64,000 nt of DNA from Mya arenaria (Eukaryota; Mollusca; Bivalvia; Myida; Myidae): positions 12,815,758-12,879,757 of the forward strand of contig NC_069134.1 of NCBI RefSeq assembly GCF_026914265.1, written 5' to 3'. Below are positions 11,681-23,645 of this stretch, one piece after another (positions within the stretch are counted from its first letter, which is position 1; each line of letters starts with the position of its first letter). Both the position numbers and the translations under genes were made by a program. The notes below the pieces were generated by a model. That model was not told the origin of the DNA, did not search any database, and saw nothing but the letters and a program-made list of their open reading frames with translations.

Positions 11681-12302
11681 CGCTTTAGAGTGATAATTTG
11701 TGCATAAAAACAGTAAATATATCATTGTTTTAGAAGATCAGGCATGTTTAATAATTTGAAAAAGCTGACTGCTTAATTGACGCTTTAAAAAAAAAATGTT
11801 GATAATCGCTAATAGCTTCAAAGTGTTAATTTGTGCATAAAAATAGCTAAGATGTCATTGTTTTAGAAGAAAATGCATGCATTCATGCTTTGAAATAGGA
11901 TACCATTTTAGGCCGCTAGGCCGCTAGGCCGCCAGGCCGCTAGGCCGCTAGGCCGCTGAAGTGCTCGATCGACTTTTTTGAAAAAAAGTTGAAAAAACGC
12001 TTCAGAGTGATATTATGTGCATAAAACAGTTAATTTAAAATTGTTTTAGAATAAAAGATAAAGAAAGATATTCTGAATAGATAACAATTTAAGGCCGCTA
12101 TGTAACTATATGAATAAAAAACCTTGATTTATCATTGTTTTTTAAAAAAAAACGCATTAACAATTGCTTGGACATAGAAAAAATAATTAGGCCGCTAGGC
12201 CGCTAGGCCGCCAACTTCACGCCGCTAGGCCGCTAGGCCGCTTGGCCGCTAACTTCACGCCGTTAGGCCGCTAGGCCGCTAGGCCGCTAACTTCACGTAC
12301 AT
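8486..12302. mobile_element. foldback (FB-like) DNA transposon, non-autonomous
   Basis: A 3,817-bp element that is almost entirely a giant inverted repeat. It starts ATGTACGTGAAGTTAGCGGC and ends with the exact reverse complement. Each arm is an array of units near 335 bp, made of a GC-rich block of GCGGCCTA octamers joined by GCGGCGTGAAGTT spacers plus two related AT-rich half-units of about 130 bp. The left arm (8,486-10,706) has seven GC-rich blocks. The right arm (10,779-12,302) has about five, so the arms are unequal in copy number, as in Drosophila FB elements. The unpaired centre is only about 72 bp (10,707-10,778). No transposase or other reading frame is present. A 9-bp direct duplication flanks it, and the paralogous site in unit B is empty. 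Foldback families with long internally repetitive arms are known; transposition here must have been driven in trans. The superfamily is unknown. Confidence 0.93.
10707..10778. other. centre (loop) of the foldback element
   Basis: The short spacer separates the complementary ends ATCACTCTGAGGCGATTATC (left) and GATAATCGCCTCAGAGTGAT (right). It carries arm-like A/T-rich sequence but no extra gene, so nothing was captured between the arms. Confidence 0.8.
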
Positions 12303-12311
12303 CATCTAATA
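12303..12311 (+). repeat. 9-bp target-site duplication, right
   Basis: CATCTAATA, identical to 8,477-8,485. It continues into TCATGTCAACTATTCG, the same continuation as at the empty site of unit B. Confidence 0.92.
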
Positions 12312-15300
12312 TCATGTCAACTATTCGCGTTTTAAGTGGAAACGAGCAATAATATTCAAATATTTCGATCAAAGAGCTATCGAATAAATTAGTTTCGATT
12401 TTCTGTGTTGATTTTATCATATTGCATTAAAAGGTCGCTTGAATGCTTGATAAACCTCATTAAAAGGATTCTCGTTTGAGGAAAGAAACGCAGTATTAAA
12501 GAAGTTAAGAATACATAGGTTTTGTGAACATCAGACTATTTTGAAATCTATATTGTATTTATCAAATCTTCACTGAGGAGAGGGCTTTTGCTAAATGGCT
12601 AAATTATGTACATGCACAATACGATGACATATGCATGGAAGCACCAAATATCATATCGATTACATCTCAACGTTTGTAAAGTATATTTTTTGTTAGACTG
12701 ATTTTGTAAGCGCTACTTTGTACGAAGGGAGATCTTCCCAATTGAATGCATCCAATCAGATAATTGTCAAATCGACACCTCCATTCGGTATATGAGCTAT
12801 TCAATCCTTTGTAGAAGATATAACTATAAATAAAATGATAACTCTTCACGACTTATAGCAGTAAACCTTGTTTTGGCGAGCGATATCCTTTTTTTTATTA
12901 AGATATTATTGAGTAGGGTGAACTGGGCGAAGTGACTCGTCGGAGAGGATGGTTGGGGTATGCTCCACGGGAAAATACACATTGCCTTTCTCCATCAGTT
13001 TCATACCGTAGATTATACGAGTATCTTAAATATAACATCCCTCACCATAACCCCCACCTCGAAATTCACAGAGTTCTGAAAACATTCTGCCCGCTTATCC
13101 CTTCAACTTAACTGTAAGACAAATGGCACCCACTAGAAAAACTTCTATTGAATACCAATTGTTTTAGGTCGGTTGAAAAAAAACCCTTCAAAAAGACCAT
13201 CAAGACTCGAATATGAACATTGTATAAAACTGGCCAAAATTGCTGTGGCTTTTTACTAGTTGACATGACCTGAGTCTCATTCCTTCTTATTGCTGTTTTG
13301 CCAAAAAATAGAAAGTAGGTCAAAAGGTCACCGCCAAGGACGATATTGTAATTAGTTTGCAAACCAAACAGTCAATATTCAACGTTTTATCATCAAAAAT
13401 GAAAATGTCAAAAGGTCACTGCCAATGTTATCGAAGGAAAATAATGATATACGTACACTGTATTCAGTATACAAATTTCTTTTTTCTATATAGCCTTAAT
13501 ACAAATAAGAAAGTAAGCCGAAATGTCACATTCAATGTTATCAAAGTGGTGCTTCAAAATTGTACCGTCAATTTTAATGCTGTATCTTAGCAACTAAGAA
13601 AATAGTTCAGGTTATGGTAAAGGTCGTCAAAGGTCAATATCAAAAATTGTTGTTAAACATAGACACATGATCCAAATTTCAATGCCGTGGCTATTAAAAA
13701 ATAGGCAAGTATTTTTCAAGATGATAGATAGTCTGATCCATGTAAAGGCAGTGCAAAAAATAAGGTAATAGTAAACGAAAAATAAATATTACACTATGAC
13801 GTACTCTTCATTTATGTCACAGCTACCACGAAACACTGTAAAACTAGTTTGAGTCCCAAAGTGATCGCCCAATGTATAAATATGATAATCCAAAAGACCT
13901 TAACTTAAAGTTGTTATTGTCATTTGAAAATATATATTACATTGCTATTCAGCGTAAGTGTCACTGTAGCCCATTATGAAAATATTCCATGAACAACTAT
14001 AAAATAGTTTTAGTCTGGATGTTTATCCAAAAGTATATATGCCAGGTATAAAACGGCAAATCAAAAGCAATTTCCCCTTTTCCAAGATACTTATAGTGTT
14101 AAAATAAAAAGTAATTCCATTAAACATCAATAGAAGTAAATCAATTCACCAGGTTTGGGTTATGTACATATGGACAGGTAGACGTCACACATATGCTTTG
14201 GCACGAATTATTAAATAAAAAAAAAATATTGATCAAATCGTTAGTTAAAAAAACTCATCGTCATGATAACACACATATAATGGCAGATTTCTGCAAGCTG
14301 AACCTCAAAAGTAATGCACGTCTTTCCATACCTGGACTTCCTGGCCATAAACTGTTCCATACCGCGTTGCAATCGCCATAATCCGCTATAAACGTGTCAC
14401 GAGATTCAGTCCAGTATTTAAATATTTGTGTGTACACTTTTTCCCAAAACATAATATGGTCATCAAGTTTTTATCAAATTCCCGATTTTATATCATATGC
14501 ATCGCACTGAAGTTTGATACTTTTCAAAATGATGAGATTTTGCTGAATTGCTGCAATACTGGTGTATACCTGTTTAAAATTAGATTGACCTACCACTAAC
14601 TTTATACGCCTCCCGTATTTCATTAGCAGATCAATCGTTAATAACAGTGACAATTGAACTATTTCATCTAGGACAAGGTTGAAATACATTTGATCGATGA
14701 ACTATTATTTTTATCTCGTGATGATCTTTTTGCAGATTAGCTGCATTGAATTATAAGCAATATAATGTGAACATGTCAACTTAGTACGGTTAATGAAAAT
14801 ATAGGTGACAAAAAAGGAAAAATAAAAATGTGAAAATTGAGCCATTCAATCATTTGAAGAAAATATAACTACAGAACAAATGAAAACTCTTCCTGATTTA
14901 TAGCAGGTTACGTTGTTTTGGCGTGCGATATTTGTTTTCATTAAAATATTATTACGTACAACTTGGTGAAAGAACTTGTCGGATAGGATTGTTGGGTTAT
15001 GTTCCACGAAAACAGTTTTTCACCTTTCTCAATAATTTGTCCCGAGTATACGGCTATCTATAACATACATTTCCCTCACCATCTCCCACCCTCTTCCCAA
15101 CGAAGAGTTATCATAATTCTAATCGCGTTTTACCCCTTAATCATCCGACTTAACTGTAAGACAAATGGTGCACACAAAGAAAAAATGTTTCCACGAAAGT
15201 AATTGGTAATTTCTGTAATTACTATATATAATATATAAAGAATATGTTTAGTATTTTACAAAGAGTTTTTAGACTAAACTTATGGCAGAAGTCAGGAATC

Positions 15301-15540
15301 ACACAGCAGGGCTTTTTAACATGTTAACTCATGTATATTTGAATAGATATTTTAGTTGCAATGACCTTTACCGTGACCATATGAGCCCCAAACGCAATAC
15401 CATGAATAATGTCCATTAACTTTTCCTATAACCAACTTTGGTAAAATTGTGCCAACCCTTACTAAATATATTTAGTTTCATATGTGTAATATATTCAGTT
15501 TAAACTTGTTTGTTTTTCTATTTTGGGTAACAGTTAAGTT
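12312..15540. repeat. segmental-duplication blocks gamma/delta, unit A
   Basis: This stretch aligns with 21,706-25,018 in unit B; its last 600 bases (about 14,930-15,540) also align with 30,752-31,200. Within it, a module around 12,800-13,180 (TTGTTTTGGCG ... ACTTAACTGTAAGACAAATGG) recurs at 14,830-15,180, so the block contains its own older duplication. The 13,300-14,100 part holds degenerate repeats rich in 'GTCAAAGGTCA'-like text. No gene is supported. Confidence 0.7.
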
Positions 15541-16603
15541 GATCCTAGGGGTCCGAACGGTAACAGGTAGGCGAAGCTTAACCGTTCAATATCTTTCGTG
15601 CGGATACATTACAACGTCATTTATATTAACGCTAATTATTGATTTTTCCCTTAACCGCATGCCCGGTTCGATATACATGTATATACATTATCCACTTCAC
15701 TTCTGCTGAAGCTCTCCGATACTATTTAAATATCTCGGGCTGTGGTTGTAGTAACTATTAGTTATGCACATATAAATCGTATATCAGATATGTAAAGAAC
15801 ATAATTGTTTTTTATCCATGACCATGCAATAAGGAATGTGCAATATCTTATTTCAGGAGATATGGGCTGGTAAGAAACGTTGTGCTTGATTTACGGCTCG
15901 TTTAAAGGGGACCTTATGTTATGAAAGCGTAAATCTGCAATCGAACACAACTTATACAGTTTTATGTGTAAGTTAAAGAGAATAAACTCACAAGCGTTGA
16001 AAAAAATAAGATATTTAGAAACAAATTTAATTAAAACATATAAATTACGTTAGATAATACCTGTTCAATGGTACCCATTCATAACCTCTAACTGCACTGG
16101 CTATTTAGTATCACGTGATTTATACATCCACTCCAAATGCTACCAAGCAACAATTTCACATACCCAGACATTTAATCACGTTTCTCTGCAAATAATGCAT
16201 AGTGAACATTTTCGACGTCGGTATAAAATTCACACCTCAATTTGTTCACGCACTGTATACCTTTCCACCTAAATGAGGACTTTATAATTTTGCACTGACG
16301 CCAAGGGCTAGAAGAACATGATTAAAGTTCCATTTTATATCTACATGAGCTCAAGAGAGTTATCTGTATTTACTTCTAACATTGAAATGATCAAACACTA
16401 GTAGCTTACCTTTATAGTGATAAGATAGACCGAGACTTACCGCTTCTAAAATCATTTATCAAAAGTCTATTAATGAACACTGTCAATTATGATGATTGAA
16501 CAGTTTATCTGCAAACAATCACCAGATAAAATTTGTTTATCATGCATTGTACTGACTAGATAATTGTATTTAAAATATATTTTTACGGAAATTGAATACT
16601 TAC

Positions 16604-16682
16604 AATTATTTCCTCTTCAGGTTTTTTAACTTCCAAAATGGGCTCAATCTTCCTCATTTTCATCATCATCATCATCATCTTC
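16604..16682 (-). other. exon-like patch conserved in three units (unit B copy)
   Basis: It keeps the open stretch RKIEPILEVKKPEEEII followed by GTAAGTATT on the minus strand. Compared with unit A it shows a silent change in the proline codon and one His/Pro replacement. See the unit A copy for the interpretation and its doubts. Confidence 0.3.
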
Positions 16683-17885
16683 AATTATTAATCAATCACC
16701 ACAATAAACACTCTTTATTATGTATTGGAACAACTTCATTGTTTTGAAACACTGTTAAATAAAGTTACGTGGACAAAGGTAATAATCCGATGATAAAGGA
16801 AAGTTCAAAAGTTTCCCCGTCCAAAGTATTAGTATGCACGCCTTTCCTTGTAAGGCAGACCTTTCACTGGCGGTATGTGTTTGTATTTAATCGTCTAATC
16901 CAATTATTTCTAAACTCATTAAGTCATTTGAATAATGTATGCGGCAAATGTGTCCTAAATTACGAATTTGTTCTTTTCCTGTCAAATATATTGAACGAAT
17001 ATTTGATATTTAAAATGCATGAGAAAGTCCTAAGATATATATAAATATTTAATTCTGAATAGATAAATAATTACGAGAGCATTTATCCGTCTCATTATTT
17101 TTCACTTTATTCTTTATACACTTGATGCACTTACATACCGAACTGATTTTAATTAAAACCTTCCGAATCTTTTAACAATATATTCTTATGTTTAGAACTT
17201 TAGACCATTTCTTTGAAATTTATCAACAAACTCTTTCATGTTTGTTTTTTGTAGATTTTAAGATTTAAAGAATTTGTGTTTGCCTTCTTGTTAATAAAAT
17301 TATAAAAAAGGATCTGATTCCTTTAAAACTACAAAGAATGCGTATGAATGTGTACAATTTGTATAGTGATGTAAACGAAATACAACAATGGAATAAGACC
17401 GATTTAATAAAAATGTAAATATGCCTAAGGAAACATTACAGATTTTCCTTTCATTATACCATGCCCACAGCGGATTGAAATGAATGATCGCGTCCTTTAC
17501 GTATGCGAGTAAACAAAATCTGTTTATACTATTGCAAGGTAATGTTTTATTGTTCAATCGAATACTATTGTTTGCAGATATTTTTTATTCAAGGAGCCCT
17601 TCTTTAAACAAAACCCCCTTCCCCGCCCACAAATAGAAGGTTTCGTTCAATTATTTTGGTTAGAAAACATTTAAACATTTCACTCCCACACCAAGATCAG
17701 GCATGTAAAACCAGGGTGCAAAAGTAGACCAAACGCGTATTTAAAATAAGAAATAAGGGTAACTTTATAAAAAAATCATTTAATGTACTGTTTTACCGTT
17801 TAGTAGAAGGACCACAAGGCATTATGAGCAGAGTTACAAACAGCATCCGAATCATGAGCTTAAGACAGAATACAGCTTATACAAA

Positions 17886-18275
17886 ATATGTTACCGCCCC
17901 CGGTGTGAACGACATGTTACCTGTCCCCAGTGTAAACATGTTATTTGCCCCCAGTGCCTCATGTTACTTGCCTCCAGTGTCAACGACATGTTACTTGCCC
18001 CCAGTGTTAACGCCATGTTACTTTCCCCCGGTGTTACCTTTATGTTACTTGCTCCAAGTGTTACCCACATGTTACTTGCCTCCGGTGTAAACGACATGTA
18101 ACTTGCTCCCAGTGCTAATAACATGTTACTTGCTCCGGTGTTAACGACATGCAACTTGCTCCCAGTGCTAATTACATGTTACTTGCCTCCGGTGTTAACG
18201 ACATGTTACTTGCTCCCAGTGCTTATTACATGTTACTTGTCGCCGGTATTAACAACATGTTACTTTCCCGCAGTC
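17886..18275. repeat. 27-bp minisatellite
   Basis: About 14 imperfect tandem copies of a 27-bp unit such as ATGTTACTTGCCCCCAGTG plus TTAACGAC. Because 27 is a multiple of three, the array gives long but meaningless open frames on both strands. Unit C has about one copy of the unit near 34,267-34,295 and unit A has no array, so it expanded within unit B. Confidence 0.9.
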
Positions 18276-18289
18276 ATAACATCGTAATG

Positions 18290-18410
18290 TAGCAACTAAA
18301 ACTGATTCAAATGCAAATCCGTCGATTGCTGCGACGGCATCTCGACCTGTAACCTTGGCAAGAAACAACACCTACGATGTTCCTCAGACAGATAGACCTG
18401 ATCCACCCAT
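18290..18410 (+). pseudogene. PAN-like exon relic (unit B)
   Basis: Counterpart of the relic at 4,200-4,440. One frame gives FKCKSVDCCDGISTC and an adjacent frame gives TYDVPQTDRPD, the two halves of the PAN-like signature, now out of phase with each other. The upstream half with the first cysteine pair is gone where the minisatellite lies. It is a non-functional remnant of a host exon. Confidence 0.35.
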
Positions 18411-18929
18411 GTGCGATAACGTTTTAAGTACGTCGAACGTCCCTGCCATCATACATAATACATATGGTAAACGTATATTGCCGTTCATAGATTTGATGAA
18501 AGGAATATCCATATTACCAATGTTTACATATCAGACAGTAATTGAACGTTTAATGTTGATATCTTTAATTTACTTATTAGTGGCAGAGCCAATACTCATG
18601 ACAATTATTCTTCACAGGTATCGTAATAGTTTTGCAATCCAAACATTGTCAATATGTATCTGTAATATGTTATAACAACTGACTTTAAAATAACTGTATA
18701 TGTTTAGTTATAATTCACATTATTACGTCGTCGGCAAACACGGTACTTTTTCCGTTTCACTTCAAACATACCGTGGGACAATTGACTGACAAAATCATGT
18801 TTTAATGAATATGCATGAGGCGAAACAAGCCATGGTTATACCATGCAATTCTATGGTTATTTCAATCTCGATAACTTTTAAATGTCGAATATGCTTGATC
18901 TTTTGACCCGCCATTGGGGGTGTTATCCT

Positions 18930-19300
18930 TCTTGTCATGAAAGTTCAATATGATAAGATGGCATGCCACGCACATACCCAGGTCGTTGCCTCAAATGTCA
19001 TGATCACGCTTAGAGGTCTAATTTTGAAATGGTCCTTGTCCGCGCTGTATATTGATTATGCGATACAGGGTTTAAAAAAAATGCGATAAAGGATCACTAT
19101 GGTGAGGTGGCGTGTCGCGCACAAGACTCAGGCCTGTACCTTAAAGGTTAATGTCACGCGTAGAGGAAATGGGTTGAAATGATTTTTGTTTGGGCTGTAT
19201 CTTGACCATGCATTCTAGGATTTTCAAAAAAACTGTCATGTAGGTTCACCATGATGAGGCGGAGTATCGCAGGTTCCATACTCTTGAAATTGCGGCTCTT
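18930..19300. repeat. diverged tandem repeat of about 150 bp
   Basis: Two to three degenerate copies of a unit containing 'TGATAAGATGGCATGCCACGC', 'GGTGAGGTGGCGTGTCGCGC' and 'GATGAGGCGGAGTATCGCA'-type cores, near 18,955, 19,100 and 19,250. This insert is absent from the matching part of unit A. No coding potential is seen. Confidence 0.55.
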
Positions 19301-19629
19301 GTCCTTGAAACTTAAGTCAGTCTTATGGGCATACAATAATTTGGATAAACCACGTGATTTTTGACGCCAAATTTGGTTATTTTCGTATAGAAAATCGCTG
19401 TAAGTTTGTTATATTAGTGCCAATTTTACAATAACCAAATGTAACGTAACAAACCACGTGATGTGTCCTCAATGTGCATCACCGACTGCATTCACTGAAT
19501 AGGTTCAGACTATATAACGCAATCCGATTTTGTTTTGCATTGTTTTTAGATCTAATATTAAATATCAGCCATAGTTGTACATTCATTATTTTCAAAATAA
19601 TTGTGCTTTCCGATCATTGCAAAAAAGGA

Positions 19630-19701
19630 TGACCCCGACGTGATTCGAACACGCAACCTTCTGATCTGGAGTCAGACGCGCTACCGTTGCGCCACGGAGT
19701 C
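19630..19701 (-). tRNA. tRNA-Trp (CCA), intact, unit B
   Basis: Identical by eye to the copy at 6,009 over all 72 bases: complete stems, anticodon CCA, canonical TTCGAAT T loop and discriminator A. A T6 run follows on the transcribed strand. The 3' trailing sequence is shared with the 6,009 copy, while the spacer further out has diverged, so the tRNA body is better conserved than its surroundings. Confidence 0.97.
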
Positions 19702-20814
19702 GGTATTGGCAAGCTGAGCGACAAGGAATACTATGTTTTATGCTTACTAAATTAAAAATTATCTAATTACATGCAAAACGAATCATTCGTCCATCATTCA
19801 TTACTGTGTCATTGTATTATTGTGACATATCAATGATGCTCTATTTTTCACTTAACTTAAAGATCCATTAACTACAACTTTGACCTTTTCCCTTAAACAA
19901 AACGTACCATATCAAAGTTATGAATACGTGGTTGAAATTCAATTCAATACATGCATGCAAAGATAAACAAATAAAAAAAAACAATTTAATTTCCGTTGAC
20001 AGCAAGCTTCGATCGCACGGGCTCTGATTTCGTAGTCCATGTTTGTGATATTGAGTCTAGCGTGCCGATAAATCCAAAAGTTGTGATGTTCAATATCTCT
20101 CCTCGGTATGAAGTACACTATAAAACTTGTCTGGGCTACCACCCACATCAACATGTGGACCACTTTCAATTCCTCCATTCTCTCCGTGGATATAAACAAC
20201 TAAATTATTTTGAGCACATAATGCTCCGTTATAACGTAAAGTTACATGAAACGTTTATGACCATGTGCTGAGTCAAGTTTATAGGCATTTTAGGATACTA
20301 TGCGTCCTCTAAATCAGCAACGCTTCAAAGAAGTTGTTAACTCATAGACAATATTTTTAATTATGTTAATGAAGCACGCCGACAGTTTGTTTATATATTA
20401 AACATTATGACTTTTATATTACAGCCAGCTCTTCTGTACGCATTCAATCGCATTGATTTAACATTTGGAGGTATTAACTCTGCTGTACACATCAAACGAC
20501 TTTGATGCAACATTTTGAGGTGTTCAGTCGCATCAGTTACTGACTATTTTTCTTCAAATTTGATAATTTCCCCTTGCAACACAAGACCACGCTCTCGCGC
20601 CATAATGTGCCAACGAGAATGATTAACCATAAGTAAATACACCTTAAAACGTTAATGTAGAAGCTCATTTTCATGTACGGTAAATGAAATTGTTTTTAGC
20701 CGATCTTTGCAATATTTGTTGTACTCAGATTTAGAAAAATCTCTATCGTTATGCGTTGGACACGAAACAATATACTTTATATATATAACATTACATATAA
20801 TTGAATTATACACG
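19702..20814. other. shared spacer of unit B between tRNA-Trp and profilin
   Basis: Counterpart of 6,081-7,610, with one copy of the sequence that is doubled in unit A. No gene is supported. Confidence 0.6.
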
Positions 20815-21234
20815 CTATATACCTTGCTCCTTTAAATATTCTCCTAATTTAGTCACCACATTATAACACCCGCCTGGGTGTGCACCTTCCTCGTGCGTAG
20901 CTATCACTATACATTTATTACACCGGAAAACGACGCATCCCGTCCCCTCGGTGCTTTCCCGGCCCACGATCAGACCACTCTCCGCACGTGTACACGTGAA
21001 TGTCCGTCCTCCGACCCGAACACCGTCCTTCCATAGTTTTGATGGATCGATAAAACCAAACACAAGAGTTTTTATTTCGTCACTAGTAAGGCCATACCCG
21101 TGAGTCGAGGCCCACTTCCGCCCGTCTGTGCCGAAGATTGCGCTGTTTGTCACGAAGCCACTGTCCGTCAGTACCAGCGATATATACTCGTTCCATGACG
21201 ACGGCATCTTTAAAGAAGCAATACGAGACTGCAT
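20815..21234 (-). CDS. profilin-like protein, unit B copy
   Basis: A complete 139-residue frame, paralogous to 7,611-8,030. It keeps SSWNEYI near the N-terminus, GRKWAS, GGRTFTCTR and the C-terminal NVVTKLGEYLKEQGI, all in keeping with profilin, the actin-monomer and poly-proline binding protein. About seven residues differ from the unit A copy: F/Y, D/A, H/P, L/V, S/C, G/C and I/L. An in-frame methionine six codons further upstream (21,252) exists only here, so the start shared with unit A was chosen. Met-10 remains an alternative start in both. Neither copy has an intron or a disabling change, although neighbouring PAN-like exons in the same units have decayed. This suggests selection kept both, but no expression evidence is available. 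Confidence 0.75.
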   Translation of the reverse strand: MQSRIASLKMPSSWNEYISLVLTDSGFVTNSAIFGTDGRKWASTHGYGLTSDEIKTLVFGFIDPSKLWKDGVRVGGRTFTCTRAESGLIVGRESTEGTGCVVFRCNKCIVIATHEEGAHPGGCYNVVTKLGEYLKEQGI

Positions 21235-21696
21235 TTTAATTAAGATGTACAATGCTTACAAATACAATATATATACTATAAAACAGCCCATAGTTTGAGT
21301 ATTGTAGGTTGGCACCGCTCAACGGTGAAAATGAGTTCCTGTGTTATTTAAACAATCCATGTTCTAATTATCGCACTATATGAAACACTATGCAATCTAA
21401 GTCCACTTCTCTACTGTCATACTACAATACGTTTACGGAGTACTTTGCCAGTGCAATATTAGGTTTGCAATTATCCTCTTCGATTGTTGTATTGTCAACT
21501 TTTCTGTCATTGAACCTTTCGCTCAATCATCTAGCAAATATGCCACACAAAACATAGGCCACTTTTTGTTTTTCATATTTTACATGTTTCTATCAAAGAT
21601 GCCAGGTCGTGATCAATATACACGTATACAAATAATTGGTAAATATCAAATCCATTAAGAGTTGAAGATCGTCTAATGTTTTGATATGATAGCAGT

Positions 21697-21705
21697 CATC
21701 CAATA
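21697..21705 (+). other. empty insertion site matching the foldback element
   Basis: CATCCAATA occurs once here, in the sequence paralogous to both flanks of the 8,486-12,302 element. Upstream homology runs through TTTTGATA and downstream through TCATGTCAACTATTCG. One base differs from the duplicated CATCTAATA of unit A. Confidence 0.9.
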
Positions 21706-23581
21706 TCATGTCAACTATTCGATCGCGTTTTAAGAGAAAACGAGCAATATTATATTCAAATATTTTGATCGGAGAGCTATCGAATTAATTAGACTAAGTT
21801 TCGATTTTCTATGTTGAATTTATCATATTGCATTAAAAGGTCGCTTGAATGTTTGATAAACCTTATTTAAAGGAATCTCGTATTAAGAAAAAAAACAGTA
21901 TTAAGGAAGTTAAGAATACATTGGTTTTGTGAACATCAGACTATTTTTAAATCTATACTGTATTTATCAAATCGTCACTGGGGAAGAGGCTTTTGCTAAA
22001 TGGCTAATTTATGTACATGCGCAATACGATGACATACGGATGGAAGCGCCAAATATCATATCGATTACATCTCAATGTTTGTAAAGTATATCTTTGTTTA
22101 ACTAAATTTGTAAGCGCTACTTAGTACGAAGGAAGATCTTCCCAATTGTATGCATCTAATCAGATAATTGACAAATCGACACCTCCATTCGGTATATGAG
22201 CTGTTCAATCGTTTACAGAAGATATAACTATAAACTCAATGATAAATCTTCATGACTTACAGCCGGTTACGTTGTTTTGATAAGCGATGTCCCTTTTCAT
22301 TAACATATTATTACGTAGGTTGAACTGGGCGAAGTGTCGGAAAGGATGGTTGGGGTATGCACAACGGGAAAATATACATTACCTTTCTCCATTAGTTCCA
22401 TACCGCAGATTATACGAGTATCTTAAACATTAAACTCCCTCACCATAACCCCCCATACCCTCAAAGTTATCAGATTTCTGAAAACTATGCCCCTTTATCC
22501 CTTCGACTTAACTGTAAGACAAATGGCACCCACTAGAGAAAACTTCCATCGAATACTAATTGTTTTAGGTCGGTGGAAAAAACCCAACACATTTATTTGG
22601 TTACTTTTGTTATTAATGACGCTTCTATACCAGACCTAATATACACATACTATGTTTAGTATTTTGTAAAGATTTATCAGACTAGACTTATCACAGTAGT
22701 AATAAATGAATAACCACGCAACTCTGTTTTATTAATATTGTTATATATTTACTAAAATTTAGTCGAAGATACACAAAATGGTATGTATGATCCTGTTTCG
22801 CTGAAATTAGGTATTGCTTTATAACTATAACACACTATTTCACAAGACCCTCAAGACTGGACTATACACATTGTATAAAACTGGCCATAATTGCTATGGC
22901 TATGATAATGGCTTTTTACTAGTAGAAACGGTCTGAAAATAATTGCTTCTCATTTCTGTTGCGTCAAAAAAAGAAAGTAGGTCAAACGGTCACCGCAAAA
23001 TTCCAACGCATTATCATAAAAAATGAAAGTCAAAAGGTCACTGCCAATGTTATCGAAGGAAAACGATGATATATAGTTCACTGTATTCTGTGAACAATTT
23101 ATTTCTACATAGCATTAATACAAATAAGAAAGAAAGCCGAAATGTCACATTGTCATTACAGGGGAGTTGCATAACTGTACTGTCAATTTCAATGTTGTAC
23201 CCTAAGAACTAAGAAAATAGGTCAAACGGTAATGGTAAATGTCATCAGAGGTCAATAGCGAAAATTATTGGCAAACATATACACAGTATCAAAATTTCAT
23301 TGCCGCAGATTAAAAAATAGAAACTATTTTAGAATATTACACCATGACTTACACTTCATTTACGTCACTGCTACCATGAAACACTGTTAAACTAGTTTGA
23401 GTCTAAATTGATCACCCAATGTGTAAATATGATAATTCAGAAGACAGACTACCTTCACTGGAAGTAATTACGGTCATTTGAAAATGTATATTGCACTTCT
23501 ATTCAGCGTACTTGTCACTCATACTAATTATTTAGATACTTCATGAACTATAAACAAGTTTTTGTCAGGAAGTTGTCATCC

Positions 23582-23645
<64 letters not shown>

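Larger units (their letters stand above)
15550..18680. repeat. segmental-duplication block beta, unit B
   Basis: Counterpart of 1,260-4,640. Unlike units A and C, it is joined directly to the delta block of the previous unit (junction near 15,540-15,556) with no plus-strand tRNA-Trp block in between. It contains the second copy of the exon-like patch (near 16,604-16,682, minus strand), a 27-bp minisatellite, and a degraded PAN-like exon. Confidence 0.8.

Noticed and set aside
8486-12302. Centromere-like or simple satellite DNA
   Set aside because: Exact complementary ends, inverted arms, a target duplication and an empty paralogous site show a transposable element.
17824-18154. Open frames of about 88 residues on both strands
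   Set aside because: They fall in the 27-bp minisatellite, whose length is a multiple of three.
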